A DNA stretch of 51,643 nt from Moraxella lacunata (GCF_002027545.1 NZ_MXAN01000082.1:1-51643), one strand, 5' to 3'. Positions 16,155 through 26,339 are shown, counted from the stretch's first letter. Numbers and translations: made by a program. The notes: a model not told the origin generated them from the letters alone.

Positions 16155-18029
16155 CTAGCCGATACTGATTTTGGTGAGGTTTTTGCGATTGCCATACCAG
16201 ATTTGCATCAAGGCACGTGTGACGATGATGGCGGTAAATAGCGAGGTAATGATACCAATCGCAAGCGTGATGGCAAAGCCCTTGACAGGGCCTGTACCGA
16301 TGGCAAACAAGATAAAGGCAACAAGCAACGTCGTGATGTTACCATCAAAGATGGAACTAAATGCACGGTCAAAGCCTGCAACAATGGCGGATTTGGGTTT
16401 GGCTCCATTAGCAAGTTCTTCACGAATTCGCTCAAAAATCAGCACGTTGGCATCGACCGCCATACCCATGGTTAGCACGACCCCAGCGATACCAGGCAGG
16501 GTCAGCGATGAGCCGATGATGGACATCACCGCCGCCAGCGTAATGATGTTAAAGGCAAGGGCGATGTTGGCAATCACGCCACAAGCACGATAGAACACAA
16601 TCATCCATAAGAACACGAGCAGATAGCCGATTTTAGACGCACTAAGACCTTTATCGATGTTATCTTGACCCAGCGATGGACCAATGGTACGCTCTTCGAC
16701 AAAGTACATCGGTGCCGCCAACGCCCCAGAACGAAGCAGTAGGGCAAGCTCGCCAGCTTCGGCAGGGCTGTCTAGTCCTGTGATGACAAAGGATGAACCT
16801 AATACTGCCTGAATGGTGGCTTGGTTGATGACCCGAGTCTCACTATAAGGCTGACGCACTTCCTTAGTCTCGCCTGTGGCGGGGTCAGTCTCATAGCCAA
16901 CACGTTGTTTGTTTTCAATAAATAGCACCGCCATCTGCTTGCCCACACTGGTGCGAGTGGCGTTTTTCATGAGGCGACCGCCTGCTGTGTCTAGGGTGAT
17001 GGATACCTGCGGGCGACCATTTTCATCAACACCGGCTTGGGCGTTTTGGACTTTATCACCTGTCACGATGGCTTGACGGTCAAGTAAGACGGGTGGACCA
17101 TCAAGCGTGCCAAAAGGAAAGGCTTCGGTACCAGCAGGGGCGATACCGCCTGTGAAGTTATGAGCGTCTTCACTGACCATGCGAAACTCTAAGTTTGCCG
17201 TACGACCCAGTACACGTTTGGCTTCGGCGGTGTCCTGAACACCGGGTAGCTCAACGACGATACGGTTGGTGCCTTGTGACTGTACCAGTGCTTCTGCCAC
17301 ACCCAGCTCATTGATGCGGTTACGCAGGGTAGTCAAGTTCTGACCGACGGCATACTCGTTGATTTGGTTTAGGGCTTGTTCGGTATAAGTGAGTTCCAAC
17401 ACCGCCCCGTCATTACTGGCAAGGGGTCTTAGCGTGAAGTCCATCATGCTCCCTTGTAGGGCGTTTTGAGCCCGGTTGCGTTCATCGTCGCTGTTAAAGG
17501 TCAGCATCATGCCATCTTTGGTGGTTCTTAGGCTTTTGACAGCAATTTTGGCGGTACGCAGATTGCGACGCACGTCTTGGGTGGCAACCGTTAGGCGTTG
17601 CTCTAACGCTTTATCCATGTCCACTTCTAGGACGAACCGCACGCCCCCACGCAAGTCCAGACCCAGTTTCATCGGTTTTGCCCCGATGTTTTTTAGCCAT
17701 TCGGGCGTGGTCTGGGCAAGGTTTAGTGCCACAACGTAGTTCTCGCCTAGATTTTGGCGTAAGGTCTCTTGGGCTTTGAGCTGGTCTTCGGCGGTATTTA
17801 GGCGAATCAAGGCACTGTTATTGGCAAAGCTACCATCATGATGTGCCAAACCTGCCTTATCAAGCAGATCCTGTGACTGCACCAACACGTCAGATGTCAG
17901 CTCGGTGCCAGCACTGGCACCTGTGATTTGTACCGCAGGTTCGTCAGGGTAGAGATTGGGCAGGGCGTACAAGCCAGCAACGACCAGCACCACAGCGATG
18001 AGTATGTATTTCCAAGCAGGGTAATGCAT
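16155..18029 (-). CDS. secD: Protein translocase subunit SecD
   Basis: This 624-residue inner-membrane component of the SecDF translocation motor has one N-terminal membrane segment (IAVVLVVAGLYALPNLYPDEPAVQI), a large periplasmic region with the P1 head (GLDLRGGVRFVLEVD, NRINELGVAEALVQ, RIVVELPGVQDTAEAKRVLG), and five C-terminal membrane helices beginning near IGPSLGQDNIDKGLSA. Conserved GMAVDANVLIFERIREEL is present. Length matches the family (about 615-630). It is translated just ahead of secF and after yajC with a 190-base gap. Confidence 0.95.
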   Translation of the reverse strand: MHYPAWKYILIAVVLVVAGLYALPNLYPDEPAVQITGASAGTELTSDVLVQSQDLLDKAGLAHHDGSFANNSALIRLNTAEDQLKAQETLRQNLGENYVVALNLAQTTPEWLKNIGAKPMKLGLDLRGGVRFVLEVDMDKALEQRLTVATQDVRRNLRTAKIAVKSLRTTKDGMMLTFNSDDERNRAQNALQGSMMDFTLRPLASNDGAVLELTYTEQALNQINEYAVGQNLTTLRNRINELGVAEALVQSQGTNRIVVELPGVQDTAEAKRVLGRTANLEFRMVSEDAHNFTGGIAPAGTEAFPFGTLDGPPVLLDRQAIVTGDKVQNAQAGVDENGRPQVSITLDTAGGRLMKNATRTSVGKQMAVLFIENKQRVGYETDPATGETKEVRQPYSETRVINQATIQAVLGSSFVITGLDSPAEAGELALLLRSGALAAPMYFVEERTIGPSLGQDNIDKGLSASKIGYLLVFLWMIVFYRACGVIANIALAFNIITLAAVMSIIGSSLTLPGIAGVVLTMGMAVDANVLIFERIREELANGAKPKSAIVAGFDRAFSSIFDGNITTLLVAFILFAIGTGPVKGFAITLAIGIITSLFTAIIVTRALMQIWYGNRKNLTKISIG

Positions 18030-18219
18030 AAGGACTTCTTTACAAAGGTTGATGATGTGGGTTTGGTTTATTAATTAAATCATTTAAAAACTGCATAAAC
18101 CAAACCCTTTAATAATTGACAATAATTTAAGTGTTAAATCATTATTTGGTCTTGTTAAAATAAGGCTTATCCTTTTGCCTAATGCATTTATTTAAAATGC
18201 ACATTTAACAATACCGAGT

Positions 18220-18537
18220 TTAGATATTTTCAATCGTGCCTTTGGGCAATACGCTAATCACGGACGCACGTTGGATTTTGACATCGGTGTTGTTGTTTAG
18301 GGCGATGACCGCATAGTCGCCATCAACTTTTTTGATGCGACCGACCAGACCGCCAGCAAACACCACTTCATTATCCACCGCCAACGCATTGACCATGGCA
18401 CGGTGTTCTTTGGCACGCTTGGACTGGGGGCGAATGATAAGAAAATAAAAAATGGCAAAAATGGCAATCATCGGTAATAATTGCAAAAAAGCATTAGGCT
18501 GAGCAGGGGCGGTGGTCGCCAAAATAGAAAGTAGCAT
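18220..18537 (-). CDS. yajC: Sec translocon accessory protein YajC
   Basis: This 105-residue single-span membrane protein accompanies SecDF. The membrane segment LLPMIAIFAIFYFLIIRPQ is followed by the canonical RPQSKRAKEH motif and a small beta domain (VVFAGGLVGRIKKVDGDYAVIAL). The start at 18537 is preferred over the longer frame from 18597 because AGGAACTCTC precedes it and homologues start here. First gene of the yajC-secD-secF operon. The 190-base gap to secD is AT-rich and shows no gene. Confidence 0.93.
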   Translation of the reverse strand: MLLSILATTAPAQPNAFLQLLPMIAIFAIFYFLIIRPQSKRAKEHRAMVNALAVDNEVVFAGGLVGRIKKVDGDYAVIALNNNTDVKIQRASVISVLPKGTIENI

Positions 18538-18775
18538 GAGAGTTCCTAAATTTCCAAAACGAAAAATAACGCATATCATACCATAAAACAAACGCATTTT
18601 ATAAAATTTTACATAAGTCTTTGAAAAATTTTATAAATTTCCCCAAAATCATCATACTTTCTCTAATCCCAACCACGCCCATCATCATAAAATTGCCCAC
18701 TTTGTCCTAAAATACTTGCAGTTGTCATCATTTTAGCTTAATATTAGCGGTTAATTTAAGCCACTCACTCTTTAT

Positions 18776-19966
18776 ATGCCCCGACCGCGATTTTTCCTTA
18801 TTGCTTTGTCTTTATTAGCCGTCTCTCCCATCATTGCTTTTGCCACCGCAGGCGAGAGTGTGGGGCAGGCAACCAGCGCCAATGTTATTTTGCTTATCTT
18901 TTATGTGGCGTTGTCGCTTGTGGTCTCGTTTATTTGCTCTATTTCGGAAGCAACCCTTTTGACCATGACCCCAAGCTATATCGACACCCTACAAGACGAC
19001 AATCCCAAAACTGCCGACTTGCTCAATGAAGTCAAAGTTAAAAACATCGAAAAATCCATCTCATCAATTCTCACGCTCAACACCATCGCCAATACCTTAG
19101 GCTCGCTCGGGGCAGGTTCGCAGGCGACCATCGTGTTTGGTAGTGAGTGGTTTGGGGTGTTTAGTGGTGTGATGACATTGGCGGTACTCATGGGTAGTGA
19201 GATTATCCCAAAGACGCTTGGGGCGACCTATTGGCGACGGTTTGCTGTGCCAGTGGCGTACTATGTCAAGGGTATTAGTATTATTTTATTCCCCATCGTG
19301 TGGGTTGCCGAAAAAGTCTCTCGCTTGCTCACTCGGGGCAACAACGAGAGCGGGTTTAACCGTCATGAGTTCATCGCCCTTGCCAATCAAGGCGAAGTAT
19401 CAGGACAGATGAGCGAGTTAGAGACACGTATTATCAAAAACTCGTTGGCTCTGAGTATGATTCATGTGGAGAGTATCGTTACGCCACGCTCGGTGATGAT
19501 TGCCTTTGATGAGAATATGACGGTGGGCGATGTGTTCGCCATGCACCCTAAATTGCCATTTTCTCGTTTTCCCATTTTTGATGAAGACCTAGATAATGCC
19601 ACAGGTTTTGTCCTAAAAAGCGACCTACTCATCGCCAAAGCCAACCAAGAGATTCATACGCCCATCAAAGCCTTTAAGCGAGACATCACTTTTGTCTTTG
19701 CCAAGATGAAGCTGTTTGATGTGTTAGATTTGATGTTAAAAGAGCGACTGCATATCGCTCTTGTTGTGGGCGAGTTTGGTGAAGTCAAAGGCATTGTGAG
19801 CTTAGAAGATGTGCTTGAAACCTTGCTCGGGCTTGAAATTGTTGATGAGATTGACCGTGTTGATGACATGCAAGCCCTTGCCCGTCAGCTCATGGATAGA
19901 CGCATGAGCAGGCTAGGCACGACCGTTGCCGATGATGAAAATGTGGATAATGTGCCAAATGGATGA
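18776..19966 (+). CDS. CNNM/CorC-type CBS-domain membrane protein
   Basis: This 396-residue protein is of the HlyC/CorC family, associated in the literature with Mg2+/Co2+ efflux or homeostasis. It begins with a hydrophobic, possibly cleaved segment (MPRPRFFLIALSLLAVSPIIAFA), then the CNNM membrane domain (residues about 35-190) with ISEATLLTMTPS and a GSEIIPKTLG motif, and a pair of CBS domains (about 215-340) containing MIHVESIVTPRSVMIAF, FSRFPIFDE and GIVSLEDVLETLLGLEIVDE. The usual C-terminal transporter-associated domain is missing and the tail is short. The ribosome site is weak. It is a lone gene between the divergent sec operon and a minus-strand cluster. Confidence 0.85.
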   Translation: MPRPRFFLIALSLLAVSPIIAFATAGESVGQATSANVILLIFYVALSLVVSFICSISEATLLTMTPSYIDTLQDDNPKTADLLNEVKVKNIEKSISSILTLNTIANTLGSLGAGSQATIVFGSEWFGVFSGVMTLAVLMGSEIIPKTLGATYWRRFAVPVAYYVKGISIILFPIVWVAEKVSRLLTRGNNESGFNRHEFIALANQGEVSGQMSELETRIIKNSLALSMIHVESIVTPRSVMIAFDENMTVGDVFAMHPKLPFSRFPIFDEDLDNATGFVLKSDLLIAKANQEIHTPIKAFKRDITFVFAKMKLFDVLDLMLKERLHIALVVGEFGEVKGIVSLEDVLETLLGLEIVDEIDRVDDMQALARQLMDRRMSRLGTTVADDENVDNVPNG

Positions 19967-20046
19967 TGGCTGATAAGTTGCAAATCAAAGACTGGGCGTG
20001 GCTGATGGCTGACGCCTTTTTCTTTTTGGAGTAATTAACATAAATA

Positions 20047-20204
20047 TATAATCATTTAACTGCAAAATACACCCATTGGCAGTAAGGTGCGTATTACGCA
20101 CCAATAAGGTTTTTCATTTAAAAGGTGCGTGGTACGCACCTTACCATACGACAAGCAAATTTTTAAAATTTAGCATTGGTGCAAATTGGGGTTAATTGAC
20201 TATA
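20047..20204. mobile_element. MITE-like element with long inverted ends, copy B (158 bp)
   Basis: The left end TATAATCATTTAACTGCAAA...CACCCATTG mirrors the right end (reverse complement TATAGTCAATTAACCCCAAT...CACCAATGC). The interior carries two GGTGCGT...ACGCACC palindromes. It shares left and right parts with copy A at 14804-14918. Its right edge overlaps the last bases of the adjacent small secreted protein gene and supplies that gene's stop codon. Confidence 0.65.
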
Positions 20205-20445
20205 AAAAGCTCTCATTAGAACCCATTAATTCAATAATCATGCCATGATAATTAAGGTGGGCAGAATATCCATACCGTCCTTTTTCTATGGTTTCTTTCT
20301 TGACGACCTTTTTGGAGCTGATAAATAAGTGATGTGTATTTCTAACTTTTTCTACTTCCGATACGGGTGGGGTAATAGTTAGTGCAAATGCAGGCATAGA
20401 GCTGAGCAAAATAGCGGATAATACACAGCAGGTAAGATTTTTCAT
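20200..20445 (-). CDS. Small secreted protein of unknown function
   Basis: This 81-residue protein starts with a clear Sec signal peptide: MKNLTCCVLSAILLSSMPAFA, with likely cleavage after AFA. The mature part is about 60 residues, basic, with no cysteine and no family I recognise. The start is well supported by AGGAGC seven bases upstream of the ATG. The 3' end runs into the terminal inverted repeat of the MITE at 20047-20204, which provides the TAG, so the protein may have been longer before that insertion. Function unknown. Confidence 0.65.
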   Translation of the reverse strand: MKNLTCCVLSAILLSSMPAFALTITPPVSEVEKVRNTHHLFISSKKVVKKETIEKGRYGYSAHLNYHGMIIELMGSNESFL

Positions 20446-20639
20446 AAAAGCTCCTTGGGGTGATGATGTGCATATATTACCCTAATTTTAAGTTAAAATG
20501 GTAGTTTATTGATTGTTAGATGGTTTTATTGTGGGGTGAGTTATAATTTCCTTAAAAATCAATGCTTTGTATAGGGTAAATTGCAATTTTTCCCTATACA
20601 AAGCATTGATTAACAATCCCTTTTTCTAGTATCAATAAT

Positions 20640-21425
20640 TTATTTAACATAATCCAAAAGCCAATATTCCGCCAAAGCAATGACCAATAAATGCACAGGA
20701 TAAAACCAATAAAACAAATAGCGACCGCCAAAGTCAGAGCCTTTTTGCCCATTAAAGCCATAGATAATAAGAGCGGTGAGTATCATGCCAACGTGCATAT
20801 AGCCAAGCCCTACGGTGGCGTTAAAGCCATAGATGAGTACATAGATGACGGGCAAAGATAACAGATAAGCGATGATAAGGTAGTTAGGCTGATTTTTATA
20901 AAAATAATCAAACAGTAGCGTCATATAAATCATAGCAAAGCCATAATCACACAGACTGATGATGGGATAAAGTAGGGCGATAAGGATTGCCTTTTCCCAA
21001 ATATTAAAAGCCCTATGGTGCCGAATTATCAACGCGATGAGTGATAAAAACAGCGAAAACAGTACATTACCGCCTATAAAAGGGGTCAGCACCGCCCAGT
21101 CATCAAAAGAAACCCCTTGCCACAGTAGGACAGTATGAGCAATGCCAATATTAAACAGCCAAAAGGGTGGTTGTGAGATAAGGGCAAACAGCCCCAACCG
21201 TTTGGCGTAGCCCTTCATATCATGCGTATGATAAAACCCGACCACGAGCAAGTAGCACATGAGCGGAGCTACCGCCCGCCCCAAAAAGTGTAGTATCTCT
21301 GATGAATGCGTATCATACTCCAGAAATCGCCACGCCACATGGTCGGCGGTCATGAGTAGCATGGCAAGCCATTTGACATGAAAAGCGGTCAATGGCTGAT
21401 GGGTTTGACGGCTTATGCTGGTCAT
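20640..21425 (-). CDS. TraX-family membrane protein
   Basis: This protein of about 261 residues has around eight hydrophobic segments and resembles the TraX family. In that family F-plasmid TraX acetylates pilin, but chromosomal members have no proven role. The N-terminal LTAFHVKWLAMLLMTADHVAW (residues about 10-30) and FLGRAVAPLMCYLLVVGFYHT are typical, as is the final GGRYLFYWFYPVHLLVIAL. I chose the ATG at 21425, since the longer frame to 21554 would overlap the upstream FixH-like gene by 89 bases; the ribosome site is weak at either. It lies 40 bases after the FixH-like gene on the same strand. Confidence 0.75.
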   Translation of the reverse strand: MTSISRQTHQPLTAFHVKWLAMLLMTADHVAWRFLEYDTHSSEILHFLGRAVAPLMCYLLVVGFYHTHDMKGYAKRLGLFALISQPPFWLFNIGIAHTVLLWQGVSFDDWAVLTPFIGGNVLFSLFLSLIALIIRHHRAFNIWEKAILIALLYPIISLCDYGFAMIYMTLLFDYFYKNQPNYLIIAYLLSLPVIYVLIYGFNATVGLGYMHVGMILTALIIYGFNGQKGSDFGGRYLFYWFYPVHLLVIALAEYWLLDYVK

Positions 21426-21465
21426 TTTAGGCTTTTGGGCTGATTGATGGGTTATCGTCCAATAA

Positions 21466-22134
21466 TTATTGTGCCAATGGCGGTACCGTGTCAGGGGCGT
21501 GTTGTTGGTGGCGTTTGTTCCGTTGGTCGGGTAGGGCTTGACGTTCGTTATCAAAGGCGGTCAAAGGCAAAAACGCCACGTTTTGGGCGGGCAGTTTTTG
21601 GCTATGGGTCAGTCGCCATGAGCCAGCTTCTATCTCGGTGGTGCTGTCGTCATCATTGGTGATGTTAAGATAGTATTTGGCGGGTAGGGGGTCAAGCGTG
21701 AGTGTGCCAGTGTAGAGATTATCACTTTGGTAAGTCAGCACAAAATCACGGTCTTTGGCTTTGTCAGTGGCGTGTGAGACCTTGACATTGAGTGTGGCAG
21801 GATAACTCATGCTTTGGGCGGATTTTAATTCAAACCGTACTGCATAATCATCGGGCGTGCCGTCTAATCGCATGATGCCTGATAAGCCTAAATCATGGGC
21901 GAGCTTATCTTTGGAGGCGTCTTGGTAGAGGCTTTTGCCGTCCATGTACCAGTCATCACGCACGGGCGAGTCTTTGATTTTAAAGGCGTGTACGATAAAG
22001 AAAATGCAGCCAATGACTACGATGAGTGGCAGTCCGATGACGAACACAATGACCATGTAGTTTTTGTACCAAACATTGGCATTGGTGCTGGCAGTGGCTT
22101 GGGGGGTATTGGGGGTTGGGGTGGTCGCTGACAT
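21466..22134 (-). CDS. FixH-like membrane-anchored protein
   Basis: This 222-residue protein has one membrane segment (residues about 26-50, MVIVFVIGLPLIVVIGCIFFIVHA) followed by a periplasmic domain. The N-terminal WYKNYMVIVFVIGLPLIVV and the DDWYMDGKSLYQD motif match the FixH family. FixH is linked to assembly of cbb3-type cytochrome oxidase in other bacteria, but no ccoNOP or fixGIS genes are visible here, so the role is unproven. The C-terminal 25 residues are polar and low in order. The TraX-like gene follows on the same strand. Confidence 0.75.
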   Translation of the reverse strand: MSATTPTPNTPQATASTNANVWYKNYMVIVFVIGLPLIVVIGCIFFIVHAFKIKDSPVRDDWYMDGKSLYQDASKDKLAHDLGLSGIMRLDGTPDDYAVRFELKSAQSMSYPATLNVKVSHATDKAKDRDFVLTYQSDNLYTGTLTLDPLPAKYYLNITNDDDSTTEIEAGSWRLTHSQKLPAQNVAFLPLTAFDNERQALPDQRNKRHQQHAPDTVPPLAQ

Positions 22135-22399
22135 GATGACATAAGGATAAAATTTGGCTTATTCTAGCATTTTTTACCCAAAAAGCCAAAATTTTCCACG
22201 GTAAAGCGGGATACAATGAGAGTCAAAGTAACATCTTAAATTCGGGGCATTTGAACATTTGTAACAATTTTTAAAAATATCAGCAAAGCATTGGCATAAC
22301 GGGGGTAAAATCTGTTAAAATAGCGTGCTGATAATTGCTTGTTGCTTTTATATTGTTTGTCATTTCATCTTATTCATCAAATTGTGGGGAACGACCATC

Positions 22400-25300
22400 A
22401 TGATGACCATCGCTGGAAAGCCGTTTTTAACCCAGTTTCAGACAGACGCTCTCATCAAAGAGCTAAATACCAAAGCCAATTTACCCATTCGTGCCATCAA
22501 ATCACAGCAGATTTATGTTTTTCCCAGTTATCTGACGGCTGATGCACGCCAAAAAGCGTTGAGTCTCTTAAATGACGGCTTGGAGGTTGATGAAGATACG
22601 GCAGGTGAGGGCGAGCGTCAAGTGGTGGTGTCGCCACGTTTTGGTACGATTAGCCCGTGGGCATCCAAAGCGACTGATATTTTTAGAAACTGTGGGGTGG
22701 ACATTGAGCGTGTCGAGCGTGTGGTGTTGTTTACCTTAACAGGCGATGGCGAGCTACCACGCAAACTGCCACAGGTCGCCCAAAATATCCTGCACGACCG
22801 CATGACCCAAAGCCTAAGCTATGAGTTGTCAGCGGTCAAAGCTCTGTTTGGTGATGACAAACCTGCAAGTCTCACGCACATTGACATCATGGGGCAGGGG
22901 CGTTCGGCATTGGTGCAGGCAAATCGTGAGTTTGGCTTTGCCCTGTCTGACGAGGACATGGATTATTTGGTCAAGCATTTTAATATCTTAGCTCGTAACC
23001 CCACTGATGTGGAGCTGATGATGTTCGCCCAAGCTAATAGCGAACATTGTCGTCATAAGATTTTTAATACCGAATGGACAATTGATGGTAAAAAACAAGA
23101 CAAATCATTATTTAAAATGATTAAAAACACCCATGAAACCTCACCTGAGGGGATTTTGTCTGCTTATAAAGACAATGCGGCGGTCATGGAAGGTTTTACC
23201 GCTGAGCGGTTTTATGTCAATAAAAATAGCGATGGCGTGCATGAATACGGCTTTCATGAAGAGCCTGTTGATATCTTGATGAAAGTAGAAACGCACAATC
23301 ACCCAACCGCCATTGCTCCCTATGCAGGGGCGGCGACAGGCTCGGGTGGTGAGATACGAGATGAAGGGGCGACAGGGCGTGGCGGTAAGCCAAAGGCAGG
23401 CTTGGCAGGGTTTAGCGTGTCGCATTTGCACTTGCCAGAGATGCCTGAAAAATGGGAAACTCAGACCAAAGCATACGGCAAACCAGAACGTATGGCGTCC
23501 GCTCTTGAAATCATGACTCATGCCCCACTCGGCAGTGCGGCGTTTAGTAACGAGTTTGGTCGTCCTAACCTAACGGGGTATTTTAGAAGTTTTCAGCTTG
23601 ATGCCAGTGCCATGCAGGACGGCAGTCAAATGCGTGGCTATCATAAGCCGATTATGATTGCTGGTGGTTATGGCAACATCAAGCGTGATTTGGTAGAAAA
23701 AAATGCCATTAAGCAGGGCGATTTGCTCATTGTGCTTGGTGGTCCTGCCATGCAAATCGGTCTGGGCGGTGGAGCGGCAAGCTCGGTAGATAGCGGTAGC
23801 CTAGACGAGGGGTTGGACTTTGCTAGTGTACAGCGTGATAATGCCGAGATGGAACGCCGTTGCCAAGAGGTGATTGATACCTGTTGGGCGATGGGGGCGG
23901 AGCATAACCCCATTGTCTCCATTCATGATGTGGGGGCAGGCGGGCTGTCTAATGCCATGCCAGAGCTGGTGGATGACCATGGGCTTGGGGCGATATTAGA
24001 GCTTAGAAAAGTGCCATCGTTAGAACGTGGCATGTCGCCAATGGCAATCTGGTCAAATGAAGCCCAAGAACGCTATGTGCTTGCCATTGACCCTAAGGAC
24101 GAGGAGCGATTTACTCAGATTTGTGAACGTGAGCGTTGTCCTTTTGCGGTACTAGGTGTGGCAACCGATGTGCGTCAGCTTACCGTCAATGATGAACTAC
24201 TGCCAGAGCAACCTGTGGACATGCCCATGCAGGTGTTACTAGGTGGTACGCCTAAGATGAAACGTTCGGTACGCCGTCAGCAAAATGAGCTTAGCTCCTT
24301 AAATTTAGATGGTGTAGATATCAGCACTGCCATTCATGATGTACTAAGACACCCAACCGTAGCTAGCAAATCATTTTTGATTAGCATTGGCGACCGTTCT
24401 ATAACCGGCATGGTGGTGCGTGAGCAGTATGTGGGGCGTTATCAAGTGCCTGTGGCGGACTGTGCGGTAACCATGACAGGTCTTAATGCCAACACTGGCG
24501 AGGCGATGGCGATGGGTGAGCGTACGCCCGTGGCACTCATCAGCCCCAAAGCGTCAGCACGCCTAGCAGTGGGCGAGGCAGTTACTAACTTAGCCAGTGC
24601 CAATATCGCCAAAATATCAGACATTACCCTATCTGCCAACTGGATGGCGGCGTGCGGTGAGGACAGTGAAGATGTGGCGTTGTATGATGCCGTTTATGCG
24701 GTGGGTGAAGAGTTATGTCCTGCCTTGGACATTGCCATTCCTGTGGGTAAGGATAGCTTATCCATGCGTGCCGGTTGGCAAGATAATGGTGTGGACAAGG
24801 CGGTGGTGTCGCCCATGAGTCTTATCATCACAGGCTTTGCCCCTGTTCAAGACATCAATAAGACATTAACGCCTGAGCTTATCAATATTGATAGTCGTCT
24901 GTATCGCATTGACTTGTCAAAAGGTAAATTCCGTCTAGGTGGCTCTATCCTTGCCCAAACCTTGGGTCAACTTGGTGATGACTGTCCTGATGTGGATAGT
25001 GCTGATGATTTAAGGCACTTTTTTGATTTTATCCAAAGTGCCAATCATCAAGGCCTTATCAATGCTTATCATGATATCTCTGATGGTGGTTTGATTGCAA
25101 CAGTGGCGGAGATGCAGTTTACCGCTCGTGTGGCAATTAACTTATCATTAGAAAGTGCTAATACCTTAGGTGAATTATTTGCCGAAGAGTTGGGGGTGGT
25201 GGTACAAGTCCTGCCCGAACATGCACTAGAATTTGAAGATTTAGCCGAAAAAATGGGCGTGGCAGATATGCTCACAGACATCGGTCAAGTCTTTGAAACC

Positions 25301-26323
25301 CCAGCAGGTGGTGCTGACCAAGATATTTTAAGTATCCAGACGCCAACAGATGACTTAGAATTCATGCGAAGCGAATTGCAGGCAACATGGACAAAAGTAA
25401 GCCATGCCATCGCTCGCTTGCGTGATAACCCTGTTTGTGCTGACCAAGAGTTTGCACTTATCAATGACATTGACCATCAAGGCTTAATTGCACAGGCAAA
25501 TTATGACTTAAATCAAGCCGTAGAAGCTCCATATGTCAATGCTCGCACCAGCCAGCCCAAAGTTGCTATTTTGCGTGAACAAGGCGTAAACGGTCATTTG
25601 GAGATGGCGGCAGGCTTCAAAAAAGCAGGCTTTGACACACTTGATGTGCATATGAGCGACCTCATGAGCGGACGTATTAATTTACGTGATGTTGATGGGC
25701 TAGTAGCCTGTGGCGGATTTAGTTATGGCGATGTGCTAGGGGCGGGCTCGGGTTGGGCAAATAGCGTGTTACACCACGAAGAGTTATCGATGATGTTCGC
25801 CAGATTTTTCCATCGTCCTGAGACCTTTGCATTGGGCGTGTGTAACGGCTGTCAGATGATGAGTCAGCTCAAAGACTTGATGGTTGGGGCGGAGCATTTC
25901 CCACGTTTTAGCACCAACGTATCGGCACGGTTCGAGGCTCGCACCGTCAATGTGCGTGTAGAGCGTACCAAGTCAGTGCTGTTAAAGGGTATGCAAGACA
26001 GTATTTTGCCGATTGCGGTGGCACATGGCGAAGGCTTTGCCAACCTTGATGACAAGGCGATTTTTGAGCTAGAAAATAGCGGTCAAATCGCCCTACGCTA
26101 TGTGGACAGTCAAGGTCGTGCCACCGAGCATTATCCCCTAAATCCCAACGGCTCACCCCAAGGCATTACAGGTGTTTGTAGTGATGATGGGCGAGTAACG
26201 CTCATGATGCCACACCCAGAGCGGACACTGCGTGCGGTCAATCACTCATGGAAGCCGAGCGAGTGGGACAAAGATGGGGCGTGGATGCGACTGTTCCGTA
26301 ACGCCCGTGCGTTTTTACGATAA
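22400..26323 (+). CDS. purL: Phosphoribosylformylglycinamidine synthase (FGAM synthase)
   Basis: This large single-chain PurL (1307 residues) converts FGAR and glutamine to FGAM with ATP in purine synthesis. It has an N-terminal PurS-like domain, a linker, and two AIR-synthase-type halves with FAQANSEHCRHKIFN, VETHNHPTAIAPYAGAATGSGGEIRDEGATG (shown across residues about 320-350) and IHDVGAGGLSNAMPEL. The C-terminal glutamine amidotransferase domain has the nucleophile in GVCNGCQMM and the His/Glu pair in MPHPERTLR. The start at 22400 has GGGGA upstream and resembles the E. coli N-terminus; the frame extends to 22325 without support. Length fits the proteobacterial type (about 1295). Single-gene unit with its own terminator. 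Confidence 0.96.
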   Translation: MMTIAGKPFLTQFQTDALIKELNTKANLPIRAIKSQQIYVFPSYLTADARQKALSLLNDGLEVDEDTAGEGERQVVVSPRFGTISPWASKATDIFRNCGVDIERVERVVLFTLTGDGELPRKLPQVAQNILHDRMTQSLSYELSAVKALFGDDKPASLTHIDIMGQGRSALVQANREFGFALSDEDMDYLVKHFNILARNPTDVELMMFAQANSEHCRHKIFNTEWTIDGKKQDKSLFKMIKNTHETSPEGILSAYKDNAAVMEGFTAERFYVNKNSDGVHEYGFHEEPVDILMKVETHNHPTAIAPYAGAATGSGGEIRDEGATGRGGKPKAGLAGFSVSHLHLPEMPEKWETQTKAYGKPERMASALEIMTHAPLGSAAFSNEFGRPNLTGYFRSFQLDASAMQDGSQMRGYHKPIMIAGGYGNIKRDLVEKNAIKQGDLLIVLGGPAMQIGLGGGAASSVDSGSLDEGLDFASVQRDNAEMERRCQEVIDTCWAMGAEHNPIVSIHDVGAGGLSNAMPELVDDHGLGAILELRKVPSLERGMSPMAIWSNEAQERYVLAIDPKDEERFTQICERERCPFAVLGVATDVRQLTVNDELLPEQPVDMPMQVLLGGTPKMKRSVRRQQNELSSLNLDGVDISTAIHDVLRHPTVASKSFLISIGDRSITGMVVREQYVGRYQVPVADCAVTMTGLNANTGEAMAMGERTPVALISPKASARLAVGEAVTNLASANIAKISDITLSANWMAACGEDSEDVALYDAVYAVGEELCPALDIAIPVGKDSLSMRAGWQDNGVDKAVVSPMSLIITGFAPVQDINKTLTPELINIDSRLYRIDLSKGKFRLGGSILAQTLGQLGDDCPDVDSADDLRHFFDFIQSANHQGLINAYHDISDGGLIATVAEMQFTARVAINLSLESANTLGELFAEELGVVVQVLPEHALEFEDLAEKMGVADMLTDIGQVFETPAGGADQDILSIQTPTDDLEFMRSELQATWTKVSHAIARLRDNPVCADQEFALINDIDHQGLIAQANYDLNQAVEAPYVNARTSQPKVAILREQGVNGHLEMAAGFKKAGFDTLDVHMSDLMSGRINLRDVDGLVACGGFSYGDVLGAGSGWANSVLHHEELSMMFARFFHRPETFALGVCNGCQMMSQLKDLMVGAEHFPRFSTNVSARFEARTVNVRVERTKSVLLKGMQDSILPIAVAHGEGFANLDDKAIFELENSGQIALRYVDSQGRATEHYPLNPNGSPQGITGVCSDDGRVTLMMPHPERTLRAVNHSWKPSEWDKDGAWMRLFRNARAFLR

Positions 26324-26339
26324 CAACCCAAACCAAAAA

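Noticed and set aside
22291..22321. TTGGCA...TAAAAT as the purL promoter
   Set aside because: Spacing of 19 bases is poor; plausible but not strong enough to annotate.
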